A DNA stretch of 64,000 nucleotides from Azonexus sp. (lineage in GTDB: Bacteria > Pseudomonadota > Gammaproteobacteria > Burkholderiales > Rhodocyclaceae): NCBI GenBank assembly GCA_017983615.1, contig JAGOBB010000003.1, positions 62,001-126,000 of the forward strand, given 5' to 3'. Under the pieces are notes generated by a model, which had not been told where the DNA came from, made no database searches, and saw only the letters and a list, made by a program, of their open reading frames with translations. The position numbers were made by a program, and so were the translations under genes. Of the stretch, positions 11,298 through 19,715 are shown piece after piece. Numbering within the stretch: the first letter of the stretch is position 1; every line of letters begins with the position of its first letter.

Positions 11298-11333
11298 AAT
11301 GCTACGGTCGCCCCGAAAAAATGCCCAAAATCA
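11298..11333 (+). repeat. Dispersed bipartite repeat, copy R2 (metZ-rhlE gap)
   Basis: Exact core AATGCTACGGTC at 11298-11309, a 15-base spacer with a six-A run, and the tail CCAAAATCA. It lies 57 bases after the metZ stop and 76 bases before rhlE. Confidence 0.9.
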
Positions 11334-11371
11334 TAATCCGGCGTTTTCCATGCTCTCGCTGTGACGCTGAC

Positions 11372-11391
11372 CCCGGCCGCATCCGGCCGGG
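11372..11391 (+). terminator. GC-rich hairpin before rhlE, possible terminator or leader structure
   Basis: CCCGGCCG, loop CATC, CGGCCGGG gives a perfect 8-bp stem, followed only by CTTTA. It could weakly terminate the metZ transcript or fold in the rhlE 5' leader, 18 bases before the rhlE ATG. The short T run makes the terminator call uncertain. Confidence 0.45.
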
Positions 11392-11409
11392 CTTTACCCA
11401 AGGATTCCC

Positions 11410-12690
11410 ATGCTTTTCTCCGAACTCGGCCTGAAGGCCGAACTCCAGCGCGCCGTTGCCGATCAGGGCTACGACACCCCGACCCCCATTCAGCAGCAGG
11501 CGATTCCCGCCGTGCTGGCCGGCCACGACCTGATGGCCACGGCGCAGACCGGCACCGGCAAGACGGCAGGCTTCACGCTGCCCATCCTGCACCTGCTGGC
11601 CGGCGGCCCGAACGATCGCCTGACCCGGGTCGCCAAGACGCCGCGCGTGCTGGTCCTGACGCCGACCCGCGAACTGGCCATCCAGGTCGAGGAAAGCGTC
11701 CGCACCTATGGCAAGCATCTGCCGATCAATTCGCTGGCCGTCTTCGGCGGCGTCGGTATCAATCCGCAGATCGCCAACCTGCGCCGCGGCGTCGACATCC
11801 TGGTCGCTACCCCGGGCCGCCTGCTCGACCATGTCCAGCAGCGCACGGTCGATCTGTCGAAAATCGAAATCTTCGTCCTCGACGAAGCCGACCGCATGCT
11901 CGACATGGGCTTCATCCGCGACATCCGCAAGATCATCGCCCTGCTGCCCAAGCAGCGCCAAAACCTGATGTTCTCGGCCACCTTCTCGCCGGACATCCGC
12001 GAACTGGCCGCCGGCCTGTTGCACCAGCCGGTCTCGGTGGACGTCGCGCCGCGCAACACGGCCGCCGAAACGGTGACCCAGCGCGTTATCGAAACCGACC
12101 GCGAGAAGAAGAAGGAGCTGCTCTGTCATCTGTTCGAGTCGCGCGGCTGGCACCAAGTGCTGGTCTTCGCCCGCACCAAGCACGGCGCCGACGCGCTGGC
12201 CCGCACGCTGGACAAGGCCGGCATCAAGTCGGCGGCCATCCATGGCGACAAGTCGCAGGGAGCCCGGACCCGCGCGCTGAGCGATTTCAAGGACGGCAAG
12301 CTGGTCGCCCTTGTTGCCACCGACATCGCCGCCCGCGGCATCGACATCGATGCGTTGCCCTACGTGATCAACTACGAACTGCCCAATGTCCCCGAAGACT
12401 ACGTGCACCGCATCGGCCGCACTGGCCGCGCCGGCATGGAAGGCGAGGCGATTTCGCTGGTCTGCCACGACGAGCGGGCCAACTTGCGCGACATCGAAAA
12501 GCTGATCAAACGCAACCTCGAACGCATCGTCATCCCTGGCTTCGAGCAGTCAGCCACCGCCACCCCGCGGCCTCCCCAACCGCCGCGTGGCGCCCGGCAA
12601 CCCCAGGGGCAGCCGAGATCGCAGGCACCCAAGGCCGGCAAGAATTCAGGGCGGCCGCAGCAGCACCACAACGGCAATCGCCACCGCTGA
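11410..12690 (+). CDS. rhlE: DEAD-box RNA helicase, RhlE type
   Basis: 426 residues. An ATP-dependent RNA helicase acting in ribosome assembly or RNA turnover. The Q motif ([11 protein letters not shown]), motif I AQTGTGKT (residues 45-52), [19 protein letters not shown] and the C-terminal [10 protein letters not shown] motif are all visible. A basic Arg/Pro/Gln-rich tail follows (from about 380), as in RhlE proteins. The ATG is preceded by AAGGA. It appears to be a single-gene unit, with a hairpin just after its stop. Confidence 0.93.
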   Translation: MLFSELGLKAELQRAVADQGYDTPTPIQQQAIPAVLAGHDLMATAQTGTGKTAGFTLPILHLLAGGPNDRLTRVAKTPRVLVLTPTRELAIQVEESVRTYGKHLPINSLAVFGGVGINPQIANLRRGVDILVATPGRLLDHVQQRTVDLSKIEIFVLDEADRMLDMGFIRDIRKIIALLPKQRQNLMFSATFSPDIRELAAGLLHQPVSVDVAPRNTAAETVTQRVIETDREKKKELLCHLFESRGWHQVLVFARTKHGADALARTLDKAGIKSAAIHGDKSQGARTRALSDFKDGKLVALVATDIAARGIDIDALPYVINYELPNVPEDYVHRIGRTGRAGMEGEAISLVCHDERANLRDIEKLIKRNLERIVIPGFEQSATATPRPPQPPRGARQPQGQPRSQAPKAGKNSGRPQQHHNGNRHR

Positions 12691-12696
12691 CGGACT

Positions 12697-12721
12697 ATCG
12701 CCCCTCGCATTGAGGGGCGAT
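12697..12721 (+). terminator. Hairpin after rhlE, probable terminator
   Basis: ATCGCCCCTC, loop GCATT, GAGGGGCGAT forms a perfect 10-bp stem six bases after the rhlE stop. The downstream bases TCACTT are only moderately U-rich, so the termination strength is uncertain. Confidence 0.6.
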
Positions 12722-12816
12722 TCACTTGTCGGCCCTCTAAAAAACGTCTACTGTGGAAACTTAATCCGTTACTTCATATTGTTAACGCAGTTTCTTAAGG
12801 TGTTTTGGAGGTCGGG

Positions 12817-14526
12817 ATGCCCCCCCCGCAAAAAGTCCGCCTCGGCGACCTGCTGATCCAGCAAGGCCTGCTGACCGAGGATCAACTGAAAACGGCGCTC
12901 GACGAGCAGAAACGCACCGGGCGTAAGCTCGGCCGCGTCTTCGTCGAGAGCGGCTACGTCACCGAGGAAGGCATCTCGCAGGCGCTGGCCCGGCAGTTGC
13001 GGATTCCCTTTGTTGACCTCAAGAATTTCACCCCCAAGCCTGACCTGATCAAGCTACTGCCCGAGGCGCCGGCCCGGCGCTTCCGCGCCCTGGTTCTCGA
13101 CCAGTTGGCGGATGGCCGCCTGCAGGTCGGCCTGGCCGATCCGACCGACCTCCAGGCCTACGACGAAATTACCCGTCTGGTCCGCCGCGAAATAGACCTC
13201 GCCGTCGTCACCGAAAGCCAGTTGCTGGCCATGGTCGACCGCGTTTATCACCGCGGCGAGCAGATCACCGGCCTGGCCAAGGAACTGACCGCCGAACTGG
13301 GCGATGTGCCGATCGAATTCGGCGACCTGCTCGGCCTCAACCCGGGCGCCGAAGATGCGCCGGTCGTCAAGCTGCTGCAAACGGTGTTCGAGGAAGCGAT
13401 GCGCCTGCGTGCTTCCGACATCCACTTCGAGCCGCAGGAAAAATCGCTGCGCATTCGTTTTCGCATCGACGGCGTATTGCATATCCAGACCGAAGCCGAC
13501 GCCAAGGTGTCTTCGGCCGTCGCCCTGCGCCTCAAGCTGATGTCCGGCCTCGACATCTCTGAGAAGCGTTTGCCGCAGGATGGACGTTTCAACATCAAGG
13601 TGCGTGGCAATCCAGTCGACGTGCGTATCTCCACCTTGCCGACCCAGTACGGCGAATCGGTGGTCATGCGCCTGCTGAACCAGAATACCGGCCTGCTCGA
13701 ACTGGACAGGATCGGCATGCCGGAGCGCGTGCTTGATCGCTTTCGCCACGCCCTCAAACGGCCGAGCGGCATGGTGCTGGTTACCGGCCCGACCGGCTCC
13801 GGCAAGACGACGACGCTGTACGCTGCGCTGAACGAACTGAACAGCCCGGAAAAAAAGGTCATCACCGTCGAAGACCCGGTCGAATACCGGCTCGGTGGCC
13901 TGAATCAGGTGCAGGTGCACGAGAAGATCGATCTCTCCTTCTCGCGCGTGCTGCGCACTGTGCTGCGCCAGGACCCGGATATCGTGCTGATCGGCGAAAT
14001 GCGCGACCAGGAAACGGCCGAAATCGGCATGCGCGCCGCCATGACCGGTCACCTCGTGCTGTCCACGCTGCATACCAACGACGCCGTTTCGACGCCGATT
14101 CGCCTGCTCGACATGGGCGTGCCGCGCTACATGGTCGCGCTGTCGGTGCATATGGTCGTCGCCCAGCGTCTGGTGCGGGTCATTTGCGGCAACTGCCGTG
14201 AGCCCTATACGCCAACGCCGAATGAACATGAATGGCTGCGCTACGAACTGGGCAACCAGGTCGACAGCCACGCCTTCCATCACGGTCGCGGCTGCGCCCA
14301 TTGCGCCAACACCGGCTACCAGGGGCGGACCGGGGTTTATGAATTCCTCGAAATGAGCGACCCGGTGGTCGAGGCGATCAACCACGAAGATCCGGGCGAA
14401 TTCATGCGTGTCGCGCGCCAGCAGATGGCCGGCGAAACCCTGCGTCGCGATGCAGTTCGCCTGGCGTTGGCCGGCCGGACCAGCGTGGCCGAGGCCATGC
14501 GCATCAGCAACCAGTTCGAGGAATAA
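12817..14526 (+). CDS. mshE: MSHA biogenesis assembly ATPase MshE
   Basis: 569 residues, a GspE/PilB-type hexameric ATPase that drives pilus extension at the inner membrane. The N-terminal MshEN-type region (about 1-150) begins LGDLLIQQGLLTEDQLKTAL, a form known in this family to bind cyclic di-GMP. The ATPase core has Walker A GPTGSGKTT, Asp box EDPVEY, Walker B VLIGEMRDQETAE, and a Cys-rich zinc element (ICGNC and GCAHC). The ATG at 12817 follows GGAGG. It is the first gene of the locus; the 126-base gap upstream carries the rhlE hairpin and AT-rich sequence. Confidence 0.96.
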   Translation: MPPPQKVRLGDLLIQQGLLTEDQLKTALDEQKRTGRKLGRVFVESGYVTEEGISQALARQLRIPFVDLKNFTPKPDLIKLLPEAPARRFRALVLDQLADGRLQVGLADPTDLQAYDEITRLVRREIDLAVVTESQLLAMVDRVYHRGEQITGLAKELTAELGDVPIEFGDLLGLNPGAEDAPVVKLLQTVFEEAMRLRASDIHFEPQEKSLRIRFRIDGVLHIQTEADAKVSSAVALRLKLMSGLDISEKRLPQDGRFNIKVRGNPVDVRISTLPTQYGESVVMRLLNQNTGLLELDRIGMPERVLDRFRHALKRPSGMVLVTGPTGSGKTTTLYAALNELNSPEKKVITVEDPVEYRLGGLNQVQVHEKIDLSFSRVLRTVLRQDPDIVLIGEMRDQETAEIGMRAAMTGHLVLSTLHTNDAVSTPIRLLDMGVPRYMVALSVHMVVAQRLVRVICGNCREPYTPTPNEHEWLRYELGNQVDSHAFHHGRGCAHCANTGYQGRTGVYEFLEMSDPVVEAINHEDPGEFMRVARQQMAGETLRRDAVRLALAGRTSVAEAMRISNQFEE

Positions 14527-14532
14527 GCCGGC

Positions 14533-15762
14533 GTGGCCAACTTTGCCTACAAGGGACGCGATGCCGGCGGCAAGCTGATCGAAGGCGTGCTCGAAGGCGC
14601 TAGCTCGGGCGGCGTGGCCGATCTTCTCCTCGGGCGAGGCATTACACCTGTTTCCATCGCGGAAACTTCAGCCAGCGCCAAGGCGAGTGGCGATGGCGGC
14701 GGGTTGTCCTTGTTCAAGCCCAAGGTCCAGCACGTCGACATCCTGCTTTTCTCGCGGCAGATCCACACGCTGCTCAAATCCGGCGTGCCAATCATGCGGG
14801 CGCTCAGCGGCTTGCAGGAATCGGCGACCAATCCGGCGATGAAGGAAGTCATCCGCGACGTGCGCGAAAGCCTCGAAGCCGGCCGCGAACTCTCGGTGTC
14901 GCTGGCCCGTCATCCCGAAGTGTTCAATCCCTTCTACATTTCCATGGTGCGGGTCGGCGAGGCGACCGGCCTGCTCGACGAAATCTTCCTGCGCCTGTTC
15001 GACCACCTCGAATTCGAGCGCTACATGCGCGAACAGGTCAAGTCGGCGCTGCGTTACCCGATGTTCGTGGTCATCGCGATGGCGGTGGCTATCGTCGTCG
15101 TCAATATTTTCGTCATCCCGGCCTTCGCCAAGGTATTCGAGGGTTTCGGCGCCGAACTGCCGCTGATGACCAAAATCCTGCTCGGCTTTTCCAATTTCAT
15201 GGTCGCCTGGTGGCCGGTCATGCTGGTCGGGACCATCGCTACTGTCCTCATCTTTCGTGCCTGGGTGGGAACGAGTGCCGGGCGTATGCAATGGGAAGCC
15301 ATCGCGCTGCGCTTTCCGATTGCCGGCAAGATCGTCCGCAAGGCGGCGATGGCCCGCTTCGCCCGCAGTTTTGCGCTGGGCATGCGCAGCGGTGTGCCGG
15401 TCATGCAGGCGCTGACCAATTCGTCGCAGACCGTGGACAACACCTATATCGCCGCCAAAATCGAAGGTATGCGCGATACTGTCGAGCGCGGCGAAAGTGT
15501 CGTCCGCTCGGCCATTGCCTCGGGGTTTTTCTCGCCGGTGGTACTGCAGATGATCTCGGTCGGCGAAGAGTCTGGCGCGCTCGACGACATGCTGGAAGAA
15601 GTCGGCCAGATGTATCAACGCGAAGTCGAATACGAATTGAAGACCCTGGGGCAGCAGATCGAGCCGATCCTGATCGTTTCCCTGGGGATACTGGTGCTGA
15701 TTCTGGCGCTGGGCATCTTCCTGCCAATGTGGGACCTCGGCAAGGTGGCGCTCAAGCGCTGA
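14533..15762 (+). CDS. mshG: MSHA inner-membrane platform protein MshG
   Basis: 409 residues, a PilC/GspF-type platform protein with two repeated GspF domains (about 70-195 and 270-400) and three membrane segments (about 168-190, 215-235 and 375-398). It starts with GTG at 14533, six bases after mshE, and the N-terminus ANFAYKGRDAGGKLIEG is typical. It works with MshE to insert or extract pilin subunits. Confidence 0.95.
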   Translation: MANFAYKGRDAGGKLIEGVLEGASSGGVADLLLGRGITPVSIAETSASAKASGDGGGLSLFKPKVQHVDILLFSRQIHTLLKSGVPIMRALSGLQESATNPAMKEVIRDVRESLEAGRELSVSLARHPEVFNPFYISMVRVGEATGLLDEIFLRLFDHLEFERYMREQVKSALRYPMFVVIAMAVAIVVVNIFVIPAFAKVFEGFGAELPLMTKILLGFSNFMVAWWPVMLVGTIATVLIFRAWVGTSAGRMQWEAIALRFPIAGKIVRKAAMARFARSFALGMRSGVPVMQALTNSSQTVDNTYIAAKIEGMRDTVERGESVVRSAIASGFFSPVVLQMISVGEESGALDDMLEEVGQMYQREVEYELKTLGQQIEPILIVSLGILVLILALGIFLPMWDLGKVALKR

Positions 15763-15769
15763 GGCCGGC

Positions 15770-16198
15770 ATGCGGCGCTATTATGAATTTGCCGTCGTTG
15801 TCGTCATCATCAGCGTTCTGGCGCTGGTGCTGATAAATGCTCTGGGAAGGGCGCAGACTGATATGGAGGAGGCGATGGTGCAGGCCGAGGCGGCAGCGAT
15901 CCGCTCGCAACTGCTGGAAGTGCTGGCGCATCGGGAGGGGTTTGGCGGCACCTTGCCAAAGAGCGACAACCCGCTCGACTGGGTGGCAACGCTTCCGCCG
16001 AATTATCGGGGCGCGCTGGACAGGGCGCCGGCAGAAGAGGGTATCTGGTATTTCGATACCGGTACCGGTGAGTTGGTGTATCGCTTTCAGGACGGGCATT
16101 CGGCGCGTTTCCGGCTGAGCCGCGAAGCGGGCAGGACGGACAGTCGAGGTGTGCTGGCCGGGGTCGGTCTGCTCAGACTAAGTGACAAATTTGAATAA
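15770..16198 (+). CDS. mshF: MshF-like pilus biogenesis protein
   Basis: 142 residues with one N-terminal membrane helix (about 6-24) and a small periplasmic domain. There is no prepilin cleavage motif. Sequence conservation is low in this family, so the name rests mainly on its place between mshG and the first pilin gene and on its size. A GAGG ribosome site is formed by the mshG stop region. Confidence 0.75.
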   Translation: MRRYYEFAVVVVIISVLALVLINALGRAQTDMEEAMVQAEAAAIRSQLLEVLAHREGFGGTLPKSDNPLDWVATLPPNYRGALDRAPAEEGIWYFDTGTGELVYRFQDGHSARFRLSREAGRTDSRGVLAGVGLLRLSDKFE

Positions 16199-16219
16199 GG
16201 CTTGAGAAAAGAGGTGCGT

Positions 16220-16834
16220 ATGACTAAAGTAACAAGCTTTCCGGTCGTTAAGGCTGACATGAAGGGCATATTCGGGATTTCGCTTCGTTCGGGCCAGCGC
16301 GGTTTTACGCTGATCGAATTGATCGTCGTGGTCATCATCCTCGGGATTCTGGCCGCGGTCGCCTTGCCGCGTTTCATCAACCTGCAGCGCGATGCCCGCA
16401 TCGCCAAATTGCAGGCGGCGCGCGGCAGCGTCTCGGCCGGTGCGGCGCTGGTCCATGCCACATCGCTGTCGCGCGCCGGCGTTGCAGACGTTAGCAACTG
16501 CGCCGGCGGCGGCTCAGCGGCCAACAACAGCACTGGGGCAACGGGCACAGTTTGTACCGAGAACGGGCTGATCAACATGGTCTTTGCCTATCCCGCCGTC
16601 ACCGCCTTTGGTGGTGCCCCAGGTATCCTGGCGATGGCTGGTTTGACCGGAACATTCAACCCGAGCCAGTCTCAACTAGAGGCCGAAGGCTATACCTATT
16701 CCGCCAGCGGGGGGGTGGCTACCTTTGGGGTCGTTGGTGCAACCGATTCTTCCACCTGTTTCTTTACCTATACCCAGCCTATCGCAGCCAGTTCAGCGGC
16801 GACGATTAGTCCGCTGACCCTTTCCGGATGCTGA
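16220..16834 (+). CDS. mshB: Type IV prepilin, MshB position
   Basis: 204 residues. The class III prepilin signal [20 protein letters not shown] is clear, with cleavage expected after RG and Phe at +1 and Glu at +5, then a pilin globular domain with Cys pairs. The ATG at 16220 follows AGAGG but gives a long leader of about 30 residues. The ATG at 16259 would give a 17-residue leader and is a real alternative. It precedes mshA, as mshB does elsewhere. Confidence 0.85.
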   Translation: MTKVTSFPVVKADMKGIFGISLRSGQRGFTLIELIVVVIILGILAAVALPRFINLQRDARIAKLQAARGSVSAGAALVHATSLSRAGVADVSNCAGGGSAANNSTGATGTVCTENGLINMVFAYPAVTAFGGAPGILAMAGLTGTFNPSQSQLEAEGYTYSASGGVATFGVVGATDSSTCFFTYTQPIAASSAATISPLTLSGC

Positions 16835-16855
16835 TTTCCATTTGAGGAGTTGAAT

Positions 16856-17317
16856 ATGAAAGCTATGCAAAAAGGTTTCACCCTGATCGAACTGATCGTA
16901 GTTATTGTGATCCTGGGTATTCTTGCCGCGACCGCGTTGCCCCGATTCATCGATCTGAGTTCAGATGCCCGCACCGGTGTCATTCGCGGCGTCGAGGCAT
17001 CCATGCGTGCGGCCAACACCATGATTTACGGCAAGGCAGCGGCGCAGGGGCAGACTAACGCGGCTTCGGGTAGCGTCACCGTCAATGGCGCAGCCGTCGC
17101 CACGGTATGCGGTTACGTCGCAACAGCCGGGATGAATGGTTTGCTCGATTTGAGCCCCGCCGGCGATTTTGTGACCTCAACGGCCGGTACCGTCCAACAT
17201 GCCGGTGCCCCCACCCCGGGGAGTTGCCAGGTGGTATATGCGCCACCGACGCTGTCCGGTGGCAACTGCCCGGCCAATCCGACGCCGAGCTACGCCGCGA
17301 CGACCTCCGCTTGTTGA
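16856..17317 (+). CDS. mshA: MSHA major pilin
   Basis: 153 residues. The short leader MKAMQKG precedes [20 protein letters not shown], the cleaved N-terminal helix of type IV pilins, and the globular domain is short with a Cys pair near the C-terminus. A strong GAGGAG site lies seven bases before the ATG, the best in the cluster, consistent with high expression. An intrinsic terminator 45 bases after its stop separates it from the minor pilin genes. Confidence 0.92.
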   Translation: MKAMQKGFTLIELIVVIVILGILAATALPRFIDLSSDARTGVIRGVEASMRAANTMIYGKAAAQGQTNAASGSVTVNGAAVATVCGYVATAGMNGLLDLSPAGDFVTSTAGTVQHAGAPTPGSCQVVYAPPTLSGGNCPANPTPSYAATTSAC

Positions 17318-17361
17318 TGGCAGTGTAAGAGGGGACGCGTGTTGTCCCGGGAAACACTCTC

Positions 17362-17389
17362 AGGCCCGGCTTGCAATCCGGGCCTTTTT
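17362..17389 (+). terminator. Intrinsic terminator between mshA and mshC
   Basis: AGGCCCGG, loop CTTGCAAT, CCGGGCCT gives a perfect 8-bp GC-rich stem running into a five-T tract. It lies upstream of the mshC ATG at 17396. It would stop most mshA transcripts and let a fraction read into the minor pilin genes. Confidence 0.85.
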
Positions 17390-17395
17390 CCGTTC

Positions 17396-17860
17396 ATGGG
17401 GGGGCGGCAGGGCGGCTTCACCCAGGTTGAATTGATCGTGGTCATCATCTTGGCCGGAATTCTGGCTGCCGTCGCCTTGCCACGCTGGCGCGGCGAATCC
17501 GGATTTGAGGAGCGCCGGCTCAGGGATGAGTTGCTCAGTGCGCTGCGTTATGCCCAGAAATCGGCAATCGCCGCCCGCCGGACGGCATGCGCGACCTTTA
17601 CCGCATCGCCGCCTCGGGCCGACTTCCGGCTTTCGTCAGCCAACGGCGCGGCTGATTGCACCACAGGGGCTGGGCTGACAGGTCCAGACGGGAATGCGCT
17701 GGTTGTTGGGGCAACGGGCAATGCCAGCTTTGCAGCCCTGCCCGGCGACATTGTCTTTGATGCCGGCGGGCGTCCCAACGCTGGAGCGGTGATCAGTTTT
17801 TCGGGACTTAATGCCGCCTTGTCCATCACAGTCGAGGCGGAGACTGGGCATGTTCACTAG
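17396..17860 (+). CDS. mshC: MSHA minor pilin MshC (GspH-like)
   Basis: 154 residues. Leader MGGRQGG, then [24 protein letters not shown]; Glu at +5 is kept, but Thr-Leu at +2/+3 is replaced by Thr-Gln. The body resembles GspH/FimT pseudopilins. The start at 17396 is preferred over an in-frame GTG at 17339, because the intervening bases form an intrinsic terminator and would encode an implausibly long leader. The ATG itself lacks a clear ribosome site. The end overlaps mshD by 11 bases. Confidence 0.85.
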   Translation: MGGRQGGFTQVELIVVIILAGILAAVALPRWRGESGFEERRLRDELLSALRYAQKSAIAARRTACATFTASPPRADFRLSSANGAADCTTGAGLTGPDGNALVVGATGNASFAALPGDIVFDAGGRPNAGAVISFSGLNAALSITVEAETGHVH

Positions 17861-18428
17861 CACGGCAGCCCAGCGTGGCATCACCTTGATCGAACAGATC
17901 GTCTTTGTGGTCATCGTCAGCGTCGGCGTCATCGGTTTGGTCTCGGTGATGAATCCAGCAATCAGGGCCAGTGCCGATCCGATGGTCACCAAGCAGTTTG
18001 TCGCCATCGCTGAGTCCTTGCTCAACGAAATCCTGCATCAGCCCTTTACCTGGTGCGACCCAGACGATGGCAATGCTTCGACGGCGCAGTCCTATGCCGG
18101 TTGCGCCAGCAATGCGCAGAACGCCATGGGGCCGACGCCGGCGGGCGAGACACGCGACGGTTCGTCCGGGAGTTTTTTCGATAACGTCCGCGATTACGCC
18201 GGCTTCGCCATGGATGACGTGGCCGATCCGGCCGGCGGCAGCGTTATCACCGGCTATCGTGCCGAGGTGGCGATGGCTGAGGCCGGGGCGACCTTCGGGT
18301 TGGCGGCGGATGCCGCGCTGCTGATTACCGTGACCGTTTGCCGAACCACGGCGCCATCCAGCGCATGCGCCGGCCGTGATTCCTTCGCCCTGACCGGCTA
18401 CCGTTTCCGCTATGCGCCCCATTTTTAA
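17850..18428 (+). CDS. mshD: MSHA minor pilin MshD
   Basis: 192 residues. Prepilin signal QRGITLIEQIVFVVIVSVGVIGL with Ile instead of Phe at +1 and Glu at +5. The rest is a minor pilin fold rich in small residues, with Cys residues. MshD is expected near the pilus tip or in the initiation complex. It overlaps mshC upstream and mshO downstream (17 bases), implying coupled translation. Confidence 0.88.
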   Translation: MFTSTAAQRGITLIEQIVFVVIVSVGVIGLVSVMNPAIRASADPMVTKQFVAIAESLLNEILHQPFTWCDPDDGNASTAQSYAGCASNAQNAMGPTPAGETRDGSSGSFFDNVRDYAGFAMDDVADPAGGSVITGYRAEVAMAEAGATFGLAADAALLITVTVCRTTAPSSACAGRDSFALTGYRFRYAPHF

Positions 18429-19245
18429 ATTTTCGGCAAAATTTCCGGCTGACCGTAGCGCTGGCTTCACGCTGGTCGAAATGATCGTTTCCATCGTCAT
18501 CGCCGGCATTCTGGTGTCGATGGTCGCCATGTTCGGACGCGGGCAGATCGATGCCTACATCGATGTCAGCAATCGCGCCCAACTGGCCGACGCGGCCGAC
18601 ACGGCGTTGCGCCGCATTGCCCGTGACCTGCAGTCGGCACTGCCGAACAGCGTCCGGCAGTCCGGCGACTTCCTCGAATTCGTGCCGATCCGCGATGCTG
18701 GCCGCTACCGTGCCGATGTCGATAATGCCGGCGTCGGTAATTTCCTCGATTTCACCAGCACGACCGACAACAGTTTCGATGTCCTCGGCCCGGCGGTCAC
18801 TATCGCTGCTGGCGACCAACTGGTGGTTTTCAATCTGGGGCAGACCGGTTCCGACGTCTATGCCGGGAGCAGCCGCCGTGCCATTTCCACAGCAGCGGGC
18901 AGCGTCTCCAGCCTGCAATACACGCTGGGTGGCCTCGGGCAGTTCCCGCTCGCTTCACCGCAGAATCGCTTCCAGATCGTCAGCGGGCCGGTGACTTATC
19001 AATGCAACGTCGCCGGCGGCAACAACGTGCTGCGGCATTCCGGCTACGCCTTTGCCGGCACCCAGCCGACTGCCTTTGGCGGCGCCACGTCGGCGGTGCT
19101 TGTCGGCGACGTGACTGCCTGTTCGTTCAGCTACCTGCCGGCCGTCTTGCAGCGCAACGGGCTCGTCGTCCTTCGTCTGACTTTGACGCGAAATGGCGAA
19201 TCGGTCGAACTGTTTCATCAAGTCGATGTGCTGAATACGCCATGA
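18412..19245 (+). CDS. mshO: MSHA minor pilin MshO (GspJ/PilW-like)
   Basis: 277 residues. The prepilin signal is AGFTLVEMIVSIVIAGILV after an 18-residue leader, and the body matches large minor pilins of the GspJ/PilW type. The leader-coding region carries a copy of the dispersed repeat on the minus strand, which shapes residues 6-17. The ATG at 18412 lies inside the end of mshD. The stop overlaps mshP (ATGA). Confidence 0.9.
   Translation: MRPIFKFSAKFPADRSAGFTLVEMIVSIVIAGILVSMVAMFGRGQIDAYIDVSNRAQLADAADTALRRIARDLQSALPNSVRQSGDFLEFVPIRDAGRYRADVDNAGVGNFLDFTSTTDNSFDVLGPAVTIAAGDQLVVFNLGQTGSDVYAGSSRRAISTAAGSVSSLQYTLGGLGQFPLASPQNRFQIVSGPVTYQCNVAGGNNVLRHSGYAFAGTQPTAFGGATSAVLVGDVTACSFSYLPAVLQRNGLVVLRLTLTRNGESVELFHQVDVLNTP
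18427..18462 (-). repeat. Dispersed bipartite repeat, diverged copy R10 (mshD-mshO junction)
   Basis: On the minus strand the core reads AGCGCTACGGTC (10 of 12 match). The 15-base spacer closely resembles that of copy R3 (shared GAAATTTTGC), and the tail is CGAAAATTT. It spans the mshD stop and the start of the mshO coding region. Confidence 0.7.
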
Positions 19246-19706
19246 AGCGAAATTTTGCCAAATTGTCCGCCCGACCGTGGCAACGCGGTGTTTCTGTCAT
19301 CACCGCCATCTTTTTGCTACTGCTGATGGCAGTGCTGGCGGCGGCGATCGCCAACATGGTCTCCACTTCGCACGTCAATCTGGCGGCCGACATCGGCGGG
19401 GCGCGCGCCTATCAGGCGGCACGTGCCGGGGTCGAGTGGGGCATCTTCCAGCTGGACCCGAATGCCCAGGGCGCAGCCTTGCCGGCCTGCGTGAACGGCA
19501 CGCCGGCAGTGCCGGGGCACACGGTTACGGTCACCTGTGCGCAAACTGATTACAGCGAAGCCGGCCGCTCGATCCGTATCTACCGGATTATCTCGCTGGC
19601 AGTGGCCGACGGCGTGCGGGCGCCCGGCATTGAGCGCCAGGTCGAGGTGACTGTCGAAAAATGCCGCGATCCGGTCAATGTGCCGATAGCCCCCTTCGAT
19701 TGCTGA
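19242..19706 (+). CDS. mshP: MSHA biogenesis protein MshP (PilX-like)
   Basis: 154 residues. An N-terminal membrane helix (RGVSVITAIFLLLLMAVLAAAIANM) follows a short basic leader. It is pilin-like but lacks the usual Phe+1/Glu+5 pattern, as is common in PilX/MshP proteins. The ATG at 19242 overlaps the mshO stop. It is followed by mshQ after about ten bases. Confidence 0.87.
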   Translation: MKRNFAKLSARPWQRGVSVITAIFLLLLMAVLAAAIANMVSTSHVNLAADIGGARAYQAARAGVEWGIFQLDPNAQGAALPACVNGTPAVPGHTVTVTCAQTDYSEAGRSIRIYRIISLAVADGVRAPGIERQVEVTVEKCRDPVNVPIAPFDC

Positions 19707-19715
19707 GGAATGAAT

